A stretch of DNA of 64,000 bases, taken from contig JADWOT020001434.1 of assembly GCA_036345935.2 (NCBI GenBank), forward strand, positions 1-64,000, read 5' to 3'. Position numbers and translations under genes: made by a program. Positions 1 through 12,024 of this stretch are shown here, one piece after another. Each line of letters starts with the position of its first letter. Positions within the stretch are counted from its first letter, which is position 1. The stretch comes from Taenia hydatigena (Eukaryota > Platyhelminthes > Cestoda > Cyclophyllidea > Taeniidae). A model generated the notes under the pieces. It was given only the letters and a program-made list of their open reading frames with translations. It did no database searches and was not told the origin of the DNA.

Positions 1-70
1 TTCTTGACGCAAAGGTTTCACCCTATGTCAAGTTGGAATAAATTTTGCTTCATTTTTATAAATCTTATAT

Positions 71-505
71 GGGTGATGTCGATCGTAGAACGACAAGCAA
101 AAAAGCAATGTTGACCTGCCTTTAAAATCCGTTTTGCAGTCTATTCAACCGTTTCCAACCGTTTATGCTTATTTCTTTTCAGGAGGGCCACAAAAGCAAC
201 AGGTTTAAGTTGACAAGATGATGTGCGTGAAATGTGCCTGATTGTACAATAAGCATCAAACGAGGCATATTTTTGTTCCGTCAACGATAGTTTTGCCTGC
301 AAAATACTACATTCACTGGTCTTCCTTTGACTTATTGTCTGAAAGTTATTTGGCAAAAACACGTGGCTTTTTGGAAAAGTGGTTTCAATTCTACGTTGTA
401 GAGTGTTCTGCCCGTTGCCATCCCTGTAATTTTGCTTATTTTACATCTAGCGTTATCAACTTCCTTTTTTTACTAGATGGTGCAGATATTGAAGCACAGT
501 GCAGC
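71..505 (+). repeat. Repeat K, copy 1
   Basis: This is one of three diverged copies of the same segment; the others lie at 6128-6418 (inverted) and 57830-58200 (direct). All share a block around the words 'tttaaaatc', 'ttttcag' and 'ccac(a/g)aa', and copies 1 and 3 also share the later block around 'gtagagtgttc' and 'cctgtaattt'. The reading frame that is open across copy 3 is broken here by a one-base length difference just after the 'ttttcag' word, so this copy codes for nothing recognisable. It may be a decayed transposable element or an old gene fragment. No terminal repeats or target-site duplications were identified. Confidence 0.6.
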
Positions 506-559
506 CACGAGAGACGTTTGGAACGAGCTGATTATGGATTTGAATCCGCCTTGTAGACC

Positions 560-3080
560 AGCCCCTTGGATGGAAGTGTCAAGCTCTGAGTTAGTGTAGG
601 TGGGCGTAGTGCACGTAGAGTGGCTTAAAAACTGACAAGTATACAAACTTAGAACCATTGACTCAAAGCCTAATGCCTCATTTTAAATACAACGAATCTG
701 AGTTACTCAAATATGATTGTAATATTTATGTTCTTTAGCTGTGTCTGTGAGCAGGAGGCGGGAGGACAATTTAAATCTGGTCGGAGACCAACGGAGTTGC
801 ACTTCAGAGCCCGAGACAACCTCGCTCTACCTTATAAAAATATAAGTGTCTAGAGGCAACCGAATTTCTCCCTTAGTAAAGGTGGAAGAGGGGAAGAGGA
901 GGAAAGAGAAGAACGATTTATAATGGCATGCATAGTCTCAATGACGTACGTGCTAACCTAAATTAAACGTGTAAATTGGATGCGTCACTCTGTGTACTTC
1001 ATACTCCACCAAAGTAAAAATGTCTACCTTCATCTAAAAATTGTGAAGTACGCTCTCCCTGAAAAATTTTCTGCTTTGGATTTGGAGTCAAATTTCTGGA
1101 AATGATGCAAGTGACCTCACTCAAATTTGCTCATTGTGCTGATTCGAGTGACGTGCGTTTAAACGTTTAACTAGGACATTTTGCAAAGTAAGCACATTGT
1201 CCCTTACTTTGTAGCAATAATATCTGTAATCTTACCAATATTTCAGCATATCCGAGAATTTTGAGACTTACAAAAGCGTGAGATTTGGACTCGTTTATTT
1301 GTGTAGCCCTCTAAAATACACTGACACTTGCAAATTCTTCCCAATTCATATCAGATGGCTAGCTGTAAAAAGGCGAAGGTGGTTTGCGACTGTGAGCATG
1401 TTAGGGAGGAGGACAGCTAATTGCTGCCACTCGACACAAATGCGCTTAATCATACACTGAGTGTAAGCCGATCTCTTCGTCTAAAATCCAGATTCTTCCA
1501 ACACACTACTAGTGAATGCAACAAATTATTGATGCACTGATGCTTACCGAAACGGAAACCTATGCTAGACTGGTGGATACATGTGGTATCACCTTGGGTG
1601 ATGGGGGAAGCTGAATATCTGATTATGTTTAGGTTCTGATGATACAGTCCTCAACGCTCAAGCTAGACTGGTGTCTTGTAGACCACATGACGAGTGTACC
1701 AACACAACAGGCTATCGTGTAAATACAATATATCACGTTGCAGCAATTCAAATGGTTGTTGCGGCTTCATTGGGCTTCATTGAGGGACTCAGGTCCTGAA
1801 GGTTTACTTGTACTTGTTAACAAGTGAGTATGACCTACACATATTTGTCATCATTGTTATTTTTGTTGTGACCGATGCCAACTTATTGATGTCTGGAAGC
1901 TGCAGATGTAAGTAAAGAACGCAATGGTCCTGTGAAAAGAAGTTGTGAGGACTTTTCTCGGGATTGGTTAACCATTGTCACATAATTCATACCCTAACTA
2001 GTTCAATTCATCTGCTGTCATTCTACCACACTCTCGTCTGCCTTCTTCATTGATGGAAAGGTAGTGCTGATGCATTCACTTTCTGCATCATAGGTGATGT
2101 ATTGTTAAGGTGGTTTGATTTGCAATGGCTTGGGTAGTTGCATAAATGGATGTCGCAGAACATTCAATCCTTGAACTCGCATTACTTGGTCAGTTGTAGG
2201 CTTAATTCATTTGACCAAAGGATTAGGAATACAAATGTGAAACGAGGCGAAATATTAATGCAACCCTATTGTAATTGCGAAAACAGCAAATGAGGTTTTG
2301 TGCATCCTGATCTGACTAAGAAAAGGTGGATACATATTATTGTTACACTTTGGCTGTCTTGCACAAAAGGACAAAAGCTAAGCTTACGCGATGAGGTAAT
2401 GTGCAGGAGGAAGTTTCACAAGATTAGAGACTACAAACAACGAAAACTTTCGATACGGCTAAATGTGAATGGGCACCTCAAGCAGTACTTTAAAAACGAA
2501 TCAAGAAGAGGAATTATTAGCCTCAAATATTTTGAGGAGTTAAGTTAAAGCATGCAACATAATGGTTGCAGTCCAGTCTTTCCTACATCGGTAAAAGCGC
2601 AATTGTGTTTGAGGGGTGAGTTTGAAGTACGAGTGAGCAGTGAGTTATAACCAAATGGATGAGAGAGAAGCAGACCCCATCAAAAAGTGGTCAGGAATAA
2701 TGACTTAAAAGGAAGAGATGGGTTTAGGCTAGGTTGGTTTTGGTGGTGGCTGTCGAGGCGAGAGTGACAAAAGGGAGGCGAAAGGAGGCGCGATTCCGGG
2801 GTGGATAATTTACAATGAATGAATGGTGAACGCGCGCGGGTAGACGGGTAGAGTAAATGGAGTTAGTGCTTAGTAATTATAAAGCGTTGGCTTAGTGTTA
2901 TCCAAGTGGCAGAAGTTGGCAGTGGCGGAGTTCAGAATGTTATCAGGGAGTAGAACACATCGTTGATTGCTGGCGCTCTACAGTCAGCCGAGGTGGATGA
3001 ACCAGATCCAAATTTGTTTAAGATTATTAGCATGTAATTAATGAGATAAACCTGCTGAAGCTCCTAATTTTACAAAAAAT
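560..3080. other. No gene recognised
   Basis: No recognisable gene or repeat boundary was found in this stretch. A short charged open frame at 2402-2548 (plus) follows a possible acceptor and is rich in Lys and Arg, but nothing corroborates it. The interval 2690-2850 is purine-rich, like other low-complexity tracts of the window. Confidence 0.4.
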
Positions 3081-3084
3081 AGTC

Positions 3085-4040
3085 TCGATCAGACTAATAT
3101 CACAGCACATGGCGTTCCCGCCTCTCCTGACTTAGTCGTAATCCCAACCTTGCACTGCTCGAACTGGAATCTATCTCGTCGGGAGATAGGGTAGTTGAAT
3201 CAACTGCTGTGCAAGTGTAATTTTAGTTTACTCATATTATTACTTGGTTCGAAGTGCGAAACACGTCCTTGAATCTGCAATCCAATGACTAGCCGCGTAC
3301 CTCGTGTCTGATGCAAGCCCATAATTGTGCGTCAGTAGGAGCTTTCTTGGATCTTTGCAATGCCTGCAATTGACTGTCCGCATGTGGATGTCCCCTCCCC
3401 ATGCTTTCTCATCGCTTGCAAAACAGGTAGATGAGTGCAGCTTATATTAGCGTACGAATTGACAGACGAGCAAAACGAGTAGCAGTGGTCATTAATCTCG
3501 CGGAGACGCTCTTAATTATACAAGGAGCGCATAAAATGCGACCATTTGAATGCTGCGAATGCAGCAAATTGGAGCCATATCCAGCTGTCTGTCCAATTCA
3601 ATTGCCTCTATCCAAGGTAGTGGATGCGCCGGCAAAGTTTCTGAACATGAGACACTGAGCCAGTGCCGAAAGTGATTTGAGGAAGCCCTCAAAGCTGGCC
3701 ACATGTCAGCGCGGTGGATCCCACTACACTATTCAAAATCTATTCTGGAAACAAATAATCAGCACAATCGAGATCATCATAGGAATCATAATCCCTATTT
3801 GGAATGCTACAACTTGGTGCCCTTCAACAGCTGGAAGCATCTTTATTCAAAATAATTCTGTGCTAATGCTTCCAGAAAATGAGTTGAATTCCAATATGTT
3901 TTGAACACAAAAATGGCAATTTTAGTCTACAAATTTGTTCTTTTCATACACCCATCTGCAATGAGGCTATTTTTATATTGACAAAATATCGGGAGCAGCT
4001 CCGCAAAAGCTGAAACTGGGACGGCGTCTGACTCTTGAGG
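3085..4040 (+). repeat. Repeat R3, copy 1
   Basis: This segment matches 16870-17830 (direct) and, over its second half, 60480-61107 (inverted). Copies 1 and 2 align almost throughout, including the blocks beginning 'tgctcgaact', 'ctcgtgtctgatg' and 'attctggaaac'. A short reading frame is recognisable in all three copies: IPLHxSx, then LETNNQH, then LVPFNxW in copies 1 and 3. In copy 1 it can be read near 3718-3852 before a stop. Sequence differences leave a similar peptide in all three copies, so the repeat may contain an old coding exon. It resembles no protein I know. Confidence 0.65.
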
Positions 4041-4955
4041 TGTACTGTTAGGAATAGAAGTTCCTTCGAGTCGCACAAAATTTTTCGCGTTTTGTTTTGC
4101 TGGTAATGTCTTAATTGCTATCTAATCTGTCAACTACTTCATTTTGCATTTCGGTTCACAATTTCTAGTCCACTGCTTGTGTGTCAATCCGGTCCGTCTG
4201 CAGAAAGGTCTGATAGTATAGATTCCCCTACCAACTTTAAGCCTTTCAAAGAGCATTTACGCTTTAGCAAGGTTAGCTGATCAAACAAAAGGGCGAATTA
4301 TGCTTTTGAAATGTATTGTTTAAATGGTCTTTCATCTGACGCTGCTTCATTCCATCCGCATCCCTTTCCTCCAATAGCCAGAATTCTCTTTGAGTCAAAA
4401 TTTTAATATTCGCCTTTTATGTTAAGGATTACCAAAGCACGTTTGCTTCCGCCGAGATTTAAAGCGTTTGACAGAACCATTCTAGCCTTTGACTGCCTCT
4501 GCATCCCGAGATACATAATTTGGTTTTGAAGGCATACCGTCACAAAGTGAACGCCTTATCTTGCACCTTATTTGCTTGCTTGACGCAACATTTGGAGGAC
4601 CTGGCATCCAAGAGGTAGCAAAAGTGTCGACTGAACGTGTGATGTTGCTGCTAGTTTGAACCATGAAAGAGTATGAGTTTGTTTCGACGGTGCCTCATCT
4701 GTTCTGATCACCAACCACTTTTGCAAGTTAGCCAACTTTAGTATCGTAGGCTTGATTACGGTCTTTCTAGTCGACAGAGGGCTACGCACAACTAGATATG
4801 GTTAAGGCTTATTTAGCGCATTATGTGCCAGCATCGAAGCAAGCAGGACTGTAAAGTAGAGGCCACTTTGAATACACTACAAAAATGGAGGTAAGGAAGT
4901 AAATCCAATAGTTGCGATGGAATTGCTGATGATGTTAGTGACGTAGGCACGAATG
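4040..4955. other. No gene recognised
   Basis: No open frame here has support from splice signals, a signal peptide or another copy in the window. The right boundary is where similarity to the R1 unit starts. Confidence 0.35.
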
Positions 4956-5475
4956 AGACCTTCCTTGAAATAGAAGTCTGTTGCAATTTACAAATGCGGC
5001 ATTAATAAACAATCTGTAGACATGTTTGAATGCTACTGTAGAGGATGAAATTGTACCCACTCCTTAGCTTCACAGACACTAGAAAGCGAAACACTGAGAA
5101 CTTACTGAAACAAACGCTGTGGAGTTATTGACCGGTTTCTTTGAGGCACGGATGAGCTGAGTGCCTACTGGTCTCGTCTTTTGGTCTAGCTTTCAAGGCG
5201 GAGCTACAATCTGCAACGAAACAGGTGATCTAAAATTTCAAAAGTGAAGATTTACCTCCTAGCAACTGCTCTACGACCGCCATACCAATAAACTTATCTC
5301 GTCTGTGTTCGCTTGCATTTATCCTGATTAGTGCGTCTGTGGCACGAGCGAGGAAGACCGATCGTCCTTGCCTATTGAATGACACGTGTCACCTGCATGT
5401 GATGAAAAGAAGCAATCGCCCACTTCAAGTAACAACATCCACACTTGCGTTATTTGAACAAAATTTTTGCTAGAA
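4955..5475 (+). repeat. R1 unit, copy at 5.3 kb
   Basis: This unit carries the upstream region and first coding part of the R1 secreted-peptide family. The upstream part aligns with the minus strand of 59225-58880: the blocks around 'gaaatagaagt', 'tttgaatgcta' and 'cgaaacact.agaactt' are shared in order. The part after about 5130 aligns with all other R1 units (8.3, 40.5, 41.5, 44.4 and 58.8 kb). At least 300 bases of flank are duplicated with the coding part, so the unit moved as DNA and not as a spliced transcript. Confidence 0.65.
5294..5473 (+). pseudogene. R1 secreted-peptide family, start codon lost
   Basis: This frame aligns codon for codon with the intact member at 44437-44700. The position of its ATG is TTA here, so the start is lost, but the 18-residue hydrophobic signal is preserved in character (ends ASVAR where the other has VSVAQ). 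It is followed by the family motif, CLLNDTCHLHV here against CLINDPCHIYV in the other. The frame then runs to a TAG. The match at the protein level, including both Cys and the spacing, is what shows the frame is real. An in-frame ATA upstream could not normally start translation. It is probably a pseudogene, unless an upstream exon supplies the start. Confidence 0.5.
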
Positions 5476-6125
5476 AAAAACAGAGCGAATTTCATTAATG
5501 ATATTAGCTGCTCAGAATACATACTGATCTGCCCTCACAACGAACAGATACATAACAGACAATCATTTGCTATAGATTGGCACCTCCGAACCCCTTTAGT
5601 TATCTAAACTCACAACCAGTCTGTCTCCCCTGGCCAGCCGTAAACGACTTAAAACTCACTAAGATCCTTCGTGTACACTTCTCCGCCTTGCGGAATGGAC
5701 ATTAGGTTAAACCATCATTAAGATCTTGACCACATAAACACATGACCAACTCGGAGCAGTTGGAAGGTAGATCGCAATTGCTCCCCTTAGTTTCACCATC
5801 TGCAGTCGGCGATGCAAAGAGCACACAAAGTTCCACTTTATATTTATCTTCTCAGGCAAGTCTGCTTTCTTTACTACTGCACACTACTTTACCGACATCT
5901 ACACCGATACATCGAGATCGGTTTACAAGGTGGATTTGTAACTCAAGCACTCTTGTTCGCGCCAAGCACCTCCTCTGTATTTTTACTGTGGGTATGGAGG
6001 CATGCAATATGCCTCTGCATCTATATCACCAAGCAAAAAACAACTCTTAACGTCAAATTTGCAATTTACAAATAACTGGAATAGAAATTTGTGGGTCCCC
6101 GCAAAGCATAATCAAAACCACCTAC
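5475..6125. other. No gene recognised
   Basis: There is a plausible acceptor near 5806 followed by two overlapping open frames. Neither resembles the second part of the R1 family, and no other copy supports them. No further structure was seen. Confidence 0.35.
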
Positions 6126-6127
6126 TA

Positions 6128-6418
6128 AAGGGCTAGGTTCTTCTGACAACATGTGGTCAGTAAATGCAGACTTTTACAGGAAAAACTAGCTCGAGATGAA
6201 TAGAAATATGCTTCATTTGATGCATATTGCACAACCAAGCATATTTCGAACACGTCTATGTGCCAACTCACACCTATTGGCTTTGTGGTCCTGCTGAAAA
6301 GCAATGAGTAGAGGTGGCCGAAAAGGAGGCGAACCACGAAATTGATTTGACTGCAAAATAGATTTTAAAGACAGTGCAGCATTGCATTCGCTAGTCATTC
6401 TACGATCCACATCATCCC
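6128..6418 (-). repeat. Repeat K, copy 2 (inverted)
   Basis: Read on the minus strand this matches copies 1 and 3 of repeat K, including 'gcactgtctttaaaatct', a 'gcttttcag' word and the start of the downstream block. The frame FSxTTKP...CLVVxY is recognisable both here and in copy 3 (57.9 kb), so part of an old reading frame is still visible. Similarity ends before the 'gtagagtgttc' block that copies 1 and 3 share. Confidence 0.55.
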
Positions 6419-6419
6419 T

Positions 6420-7175
6420 ACAAAGCTTACAAAGAAGATGTACAAGCGTTGAACGCTAACAAGGCAGATTAGGCTTCAGTAATTTATTCCCTTTTAATAC
6501 AGGGTGGAACTTTTGTGTCAAGGATGGCCTGTTTAATTTCTTGCCAGAGTTTCCCAAATGATAGTCAACGTTCCATTTGTGCTATCCAGCAAGATCTAAT
6601 CGTGCAGTAAGCTTCTGCCTCACTGGCGTAGCTGTGGTCTTGCGGCGAGGAAGGCGCCCGCCCCCACAATGTAATTTATGCAATTCATTGCGCTTTTCGT
6701 CCAAAGCGATTTGGACTTGATACCTCAGAATGAACCCAACAGGAAAAGGAATTTATTGCATAAAAGGGAGTCAAAATTTTTGCTGTTTCCAAACGCACCA
6801 AAATTTGATAAATAAACCAACCTTTGTTCGGCGGGTGTCACTACGCTAGAATCTTAACCATAGGGACTCAAAGGGCCGTACATCAAATTCAACACTCAGC
6901 TGGTAGCCGTTCATCCTTGTCTTCGATGCTGACTAACAAAAAGAACTATCAACTGGAAGGCGATGAAGACAGCAGAGGAGTGCGACTCAATCCTTATTAG
7001 GACGACCAGTGTAGGATGAATGCTCTCCACTTCTATAACCAAAAAGTGATCACTGAAATCGATTGTAGTTAAGCTTATAAAGTTTCGCATGATCAAAGCA
7101 CCCTACTGCATTAACTTGCTAATCACAGCACTCGATAGCCTGGATCCGCCTTATATTGACAGTAGACTAGGACAG
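6420..7175. other. No gene recognised
   Basis: No supported gene or repeat was seen in this interval. Confidence 0.35.
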
Positions 7176-7179
7176 TTTT

Positions 7180-7840
7180 GTGCATTCTTTTTGTTTTGGA
7201 TTCCCTTTTTTCTATTTCAGTAAGACCCATCACCAATGAGGTAAGTCTGGTTAAAGCATGTCCGGGGAAGGAAGTAGAAAGAGGTAACTTTAGTGGATTT
7301 CATCTTAGTATGTTCTATCTGGGTCTCATGCGCAGGCTGAGAGTAGTAGTGAAGAACATTTCCATCTGCTCAAACGTAGACACCATTTTGAGGAGGGAAA
7401 GATTATGCAAATTCTTTCGCACCAACGCATTGTGCGGTTCTATCGGCCTCTGCTTTGATACAAAAAATTTGACTTGCAAGTTACCACCTACAGCGGCATC
7501 TAATAGTAGGCTACGTGTAGCTGAAGGTTAAGAAAGGAAGAGGTGGATTAAGAGAAGGAGCTGCAGAAAAAAGAAGGCGGCATGATGACTGGAGGCAAGA
7601 AAGAAGGGATGATAGATTGAGGGAAGAAAGAGCCCCTGCTAATGTCAGCGAGAAGCCAGGTCTGATTCCGCTCTTGTGATTGTTTGATTAGTCACCCGCA
7701 AAGTCCCTCTGGCCGGAAAGTGGAACTTGTGGGTCCAATTCTAGTTACCCTACTTAGCTACACGAGTTCCAAGTCTTTACTATCCCCACATCAACCAATT
7801 TAAAATGTTCGCCAGCCACGATCTTAGGTGCATCAGCGAC
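7180..7840 (+). repeat. Repeat R2, left copy
   Basis: Two blocks of repeat R2 lie here. The first (about 7180-7540) matches 32040-32410: 'ttgcattctttttg', 'gattccctttt', then a long aligned stretch ending around 'cgcaccaacgcatt'. Its end also matches 46780-46880 and the minus strand of 54770-54900. The second (about 7600-7840) holds 'ctaatgtcag' and 'gtgggtccaa.tctag' and matches 18190-18330, 46990-47180 and, inverted, 54520-54640. The frame open across 7178-7531 is not kept open in the other copies, so I do not call it a gene. No polymerase or integrase motif was seen, so this would be a non-autonomous element or a fragment. Confidence 0.6.
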
Positions 7841-8129
7841 GCGATTGCTAAAAATAAAAAGATGATAAGGAAAAGCCATAAAAACCATCAAATGAAATAA
7901 AAGCTACACTAAATTATAAGCAACAGTACGTTTTAACAGGCTTTGGAAGCCAACATTGTCAAGACCAAACTCTTGAGATAAGTGAGACATACGGCTATAT
8001 AACTGCAGCAAACTTGCGTTGTTATTTGATTTACACCTGCTTTTAGTTTCTGAGTCTCGCAATGTTATTTTCACTTATGCTTACTAAGTGATTTACTTTA
8101 TTTGCATTTTTGATCCCTAAATTTACTTT

Positions 8130-8600
8130 AAACTATGAAAGGACAATCGATCCGTCTGGGGAGATCCATACCCGCAAACGCATTGCCTCAAAGCATTCGA
8201 TTTTATAATCTAAAGCAATGACGTTCTCTTTCTAATAATTTGCATTAATTTTAAAAATTAGCGGTTGCTGCCTCTTAAAATGGGCAATCACTCCACTGCG
8301 TCACGTGTATGTGACACAAGTAGTTTCTTTGACGACAAAGATTAGTCAAGCTGTGATGTCCTGCAGAAAAATCAGATGAGATTAAATGAATGGCTAAAGT
8401 CATGGTCTGTATATTGTGTTAGCAGCACTTTCCTGAGCCCAACATGCGGTGTGGCCGCTGTGCAATGGTCGCTTGGAGGCACACCTCCTTACACGAGTGC
8501 GGAATCACTGTTTCTTCAAAGATTGTAGTTCTGTCTTAGAGACATGGCCAAGATTTGGAGACAGCAAAGTTTGTTGTCACCATCTCAAAATTTACACAGT
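8130..8600 (-). repeat. R1 unit, copy at 8.3 kb
   Basis: On the minus strand this segment aligns with the R1 unit at 44190-44740, including the upstream block 'ggtgtgcctc.aagcgaccatt.cacagcgg' and the coding block. The most distal conserved part, near 8165-8190, still reads MRLRVWISP against LIRMRIGIC in the 44.4 kb copy. Confidence 0.6.
8275..8403 (-). pseudogene. R1 secreted-peptide family, short form or truncated copy
   Basis: The frame runs from an ATG at 8403 to TAA at 8275 and gives 42 residues. The C-terminal half aligns without gaps with the 44437-44700 member: SLTNLCRQRNYLCHIHVTQ here against SFTNLYCLINDPCHIYVTQ there. The stop falls on a codon that is CAA or AAG in other members and TAA in the copies at 40.4 and 41.5 kb. 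Past the stop the similarity continues in a way that still resembles coding. Either this is a pseudogene with a CAA-to-TAA change, or this subfamily truly ends here as a short peptide. The signal region is less hydrophobic than in the best copy, which favours decay. Confidence 0.45.
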
Positions 8601-8649
8601 CCACATCGACTGAACAGTAACCCTTACTCTGTACTGACACTTGCTACGT

Positions 8650-10750
8650 CTGCATTAAAACGGATTCGACGCCTCGATTTCGGATTTCTATTGCATCAAA
8701 TCAGTAGGAATGCCTAATATTAACAAAATTAGCATTCCTACAATGTTGCTTCACCCCAGCATAAGGAACTGATTTACTAGTAGGCATTTTGGGGGTGTCG
8801 ATATCACATTTGTACGCTTAAAATGACACCACGCAACACTTGCATTAAATTGTCGCATAGGATTTTATACTTCATTCACCACTGACTTGCTGTGCGCGTG
8901 ACAACTACAACCAGGTCATGCAAGAAGAGAATCATGCTTTGAATATTTTTTGCCTTCAATAGACAAGTTTTATTGCCCATTACACAATCACTGTAACATC
9001 TTTAAAACGTTTACAAGCGAATTAGGCGCACTACTCAGTCCATGTATGCCTTGTCGGGCATTTTCCCTTCTGTCTATTGTCAGTAAATCATTTCAAATCC
9101 AAATACAAGAAATCGGGATGTGAATATCCAAACAATGAATATCACAGGTACTGACAGACACGCTTACAGTTTTTCAGTTCAAGCCACGCTCTAAACATAG
9201 CATCTCTAGCTGTAACTTCGATGAGCAATGACCACACTTTGCAATTGAGTTTTGACTTTTGTGAAGGCCAAATGCCCTTAATAGTATGGGATACGTCTAG
9301 ACAGAGAGAGATTTGATTGGCATTAGGCAGCGAAGCAGACTACTCTGTCTGAGAGGAAGTCTCTGCGAATGCGCTTAGTCGCAACGCAGCCTGAGTGCTA
9401 TCGCAGCACACGAGTGAGAGGATGCGTGTAGCACAGTTGCACGAGTGGGCGATGCCAAGAATAGGTTGGACAGTGACCACGTTTGGGTATACACCAGCCG
9501 ATTTACTCTGAATTCAACCGATGCTGTGAGCCACCAATGGTCAGTTGTCCTGTGCTTATGTATATTGCCATAAATGAAGTTCCAGAGCATTATCCTGAGA
9601 TTCCCTGTTTTAACGCCAAGACTAGTTCACTAAGCCCGCCATGCTATATGCTTTATCCACCGCCAACCATTGCCATCGCACCCCGTTTAAATTACCAGCT
9701 GCTGCATGCGGTACTTGTTTGTCTTCCTATTGTAGAAGGGCTTGATGTTTTCATGTCTTATTCCCACTTTATATTTCATGCACCCAGATTGCGCACTTTA
9801 CATCGTAGCTCCTAAAACCTGCGGTAATCATTAACAAACCTAACGCTGTTGACGATATCTTTCTTGGCATGTAAAAGCTCACCACTCCACGTACAAAGAC
9901 TAAATCTACACATGTAGAACAGGGGCATTTTGAACAAGCAGCTGATGTGCTCATCCACCTCACTCTTTGTTGGGCTGCATACACATGAGGTCAATTAATG
10001 ACTGCGCTCGTGGTTTTACTCCTCATCGCATCTCCCACCTAGCGTGTCGCCTACGTAACAGCACAAAGCAGTGGCATCGTATTGTTGGTATTTTTATTTC
10101 TTTGCCTAGGTTTCCTTATCTAGATCAAAGTCTTGACACATGGAGATACCCTAACGATTTACGCAGATCAGAACTACTCAACGTCCCATATCCAAATCCA
10201 CGCAGAACGTAAGCACAGGAGAGAGTTGAGTTCATTTCCCTTCCATTCAGGAGTTTTCGATGCAGGGGTGCCTCAAATGAGGCTGTTTGCTTGACAAGAG
10301 GCTGGCTGCTGTGACGGTACGGGTCACCGCGGTTGAGTGCTGAGGCACCAGACACTGAGGAGCACGGCTTTCGTGCGTCACATTGCAGACTCATCAGAAG
10401 TAGCAGTTTTATCCGGAGTGATGCACAGACAAACGTGGTTGGCTGAGGAAGTGATGTTAACACCAGACGTGTAAATCAGCAGAGAATCTTTGTCTACATT
10501 AGTGGGGAGAAATAATTTTAATAAGTTGATGGATGCCATTGCGCATGCTGCTGATTATCAAAATGAACATGAATTGCAACACTACTTTTGGCACGTAGAT
10601 TAGTGAGGCGTTGTAGATACCTAGGCATGATGATTTTCATCTATTTTACAATTTCTTGCTTACCAATGAAACGTTAACAAATGCCATCTGGTGAGTTTGG
10701 TTGAAGATTGTTGTGGATAAACTTATGTCAAGCCAATTGTTATGTCAGGA
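8650..10750. other. No gene recognised
   Basis: There are several chance-length open frames on both strands (for example 9483-9815 plus and 10125-10463 minus), but none has a signal peptide, splice-site support or a second copy in the window. Confidence 0.35.
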
Positions 10751-10757
10751 GCGAATC

Positions 10758-10771
10758 CACACACACACACA
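10758..10771 (+). repeat. Short (CA)n microsatellite
   Basis: A run of seven CA dinucleotides lies in otherwise unremarkable sequence. Confidence 0.9.
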
Positions 10772-11631
10772 AGTGAGCATGCAGCGGATCGGTACAGTTC
10801 AATGTATCTTATGTAAATGTTTAATTGGGTCGTAGGAATGAGTAAAATAACACTATTCTATCGAGCAAACACATATGCACTTAATAAGCACACTGTTAGA
10901 GTCAGGAAAAAGACAAAGTATGGTTGATGTTTCCTCATCCTCGATTCCATGACAGCCCTCTGATGAAAGTGATATTTGTCATTCGGTCCAGCTATAATAC
11001 TAAACAATTATTACAAGTGCAGCTATCTTGCATATAAATGCTGACAGAAATAGTTTGCAGTCACGAAGCAGGGCGAAGCATAGGGGTCCTAGCCTAAGAC
11101 CTAGTCCGAGCACATTTTTATGTTCTACTCAGAGTCTGTGATTTCATTTGCGTGTGACGAGCGTGAGTGCTTGATTGCGACTTACAGTATGTATTCTTCG
11201 GTAATTTACCGGTATTTGAGCCCCGTCATCTCCACAGTTCCCACCTACTTCTCTTTTATATCATTGCCAAAACCCATTTATTCATCCCTACCACCAAAAT
11301 TCCTTTGTCTCATTTTCGGTTTGCTAACGATGGCGCGCTTTGGTTGCACTTTAGGAACAACGCAAATTTACTGACCTTCGACCTGATTTGGGACTCAGAA
11401 TGTGCAACTTGCTTGACGTGGAGGATTTGGTGAAGGTCTGCATCACCATTCCCAACTGGCGATAGATAACTTCGCATCAAATTTCCATCCTTCCTTACTT
11501 CCTTCTTCGTCTCGCCTCCACCTATTCACTGCAGTGAAATTTCCTTCGATGCCCCGGAATCCATGCTTGATCTCATTCCACATCAGGACAAGCCTGCTCA
11601 CGTTCCAGTCAGTACCTCATTCACTTACTAT

Positions 11632-11886
11632 TTAATTAAAATGCAACTTTACTCTATGCTGCCCTTTAATCAGTTGGACGAGTTGCACTCTTTCAACTAC
11701 ATGGTATGAGAAGGGCGATAAATTGACCAGCAGCATGCAAAGAACCACAAGACTGCCTACGATGATGCAAACAGCGGCAATCGCGTGCTGATTTAATGGG
11801 TGGGTTTCGTTAGTTACGACTGCATTGATGCCTGAATAAATGTAGCCAATGAGCAAATAAAAAGGAATTAGGAACTGCACGATCGC
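11632..11886 (-). CDS. Candidate exon of a membrane protein with two helices
   Basis: The frame has no ATG at its beginning and an in-frame stop lies a short way upstream, so it is best read as an internal or terminal exon. The acceptor would be the AG just before 11886, after a pyrimidine-rich run (ttttcattctttgag). The translation contains a first hydrophobic stretch (VQFLIPFYLLIGYIYSG), a short hydrophilic loop with an N-glycosylation sequon (NET), then a second stretch (IAAVCIIVGSLVVLCMLLV) and a basic tail. A donor is possible at AGA|GTAAAG, 17 bases before the stop. Two helices joined by a glycosylated loop in one short frame are unlikely by chance. I do not recognise the family, and the neighbouring exons were not found. 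Confidence 0.35.
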   Translation of the reverse strand, partial: AIVQFLIPFYLLIGYIYSGINAVVTNETHPLNQHAIAAVCIIVGSLVVLCMLLVNLSPFSYHVVERVQLVQLIKGQHRVKLHFN

Positions 11887-12024
11887 CTCAAAGAATGAAA
11901 AACGGTATTTTTATAGTGTGACGAGAGCTTTGGATGGCTGTGATGACAGTACAATTACATAGATAGCCAAATCGGTGTAAAACGGTCCTATTTCAGTAGC
12001 CGTCACCGTAATTAAGGAAGTTGC

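Noticed and set aside
7178..7531. 117-codon open frame in repeat R2
   Set aside because: Matching parts at 32 kb, 46.8 kb and 54.8 kb have different frames and stops, so the frame is not conserved.
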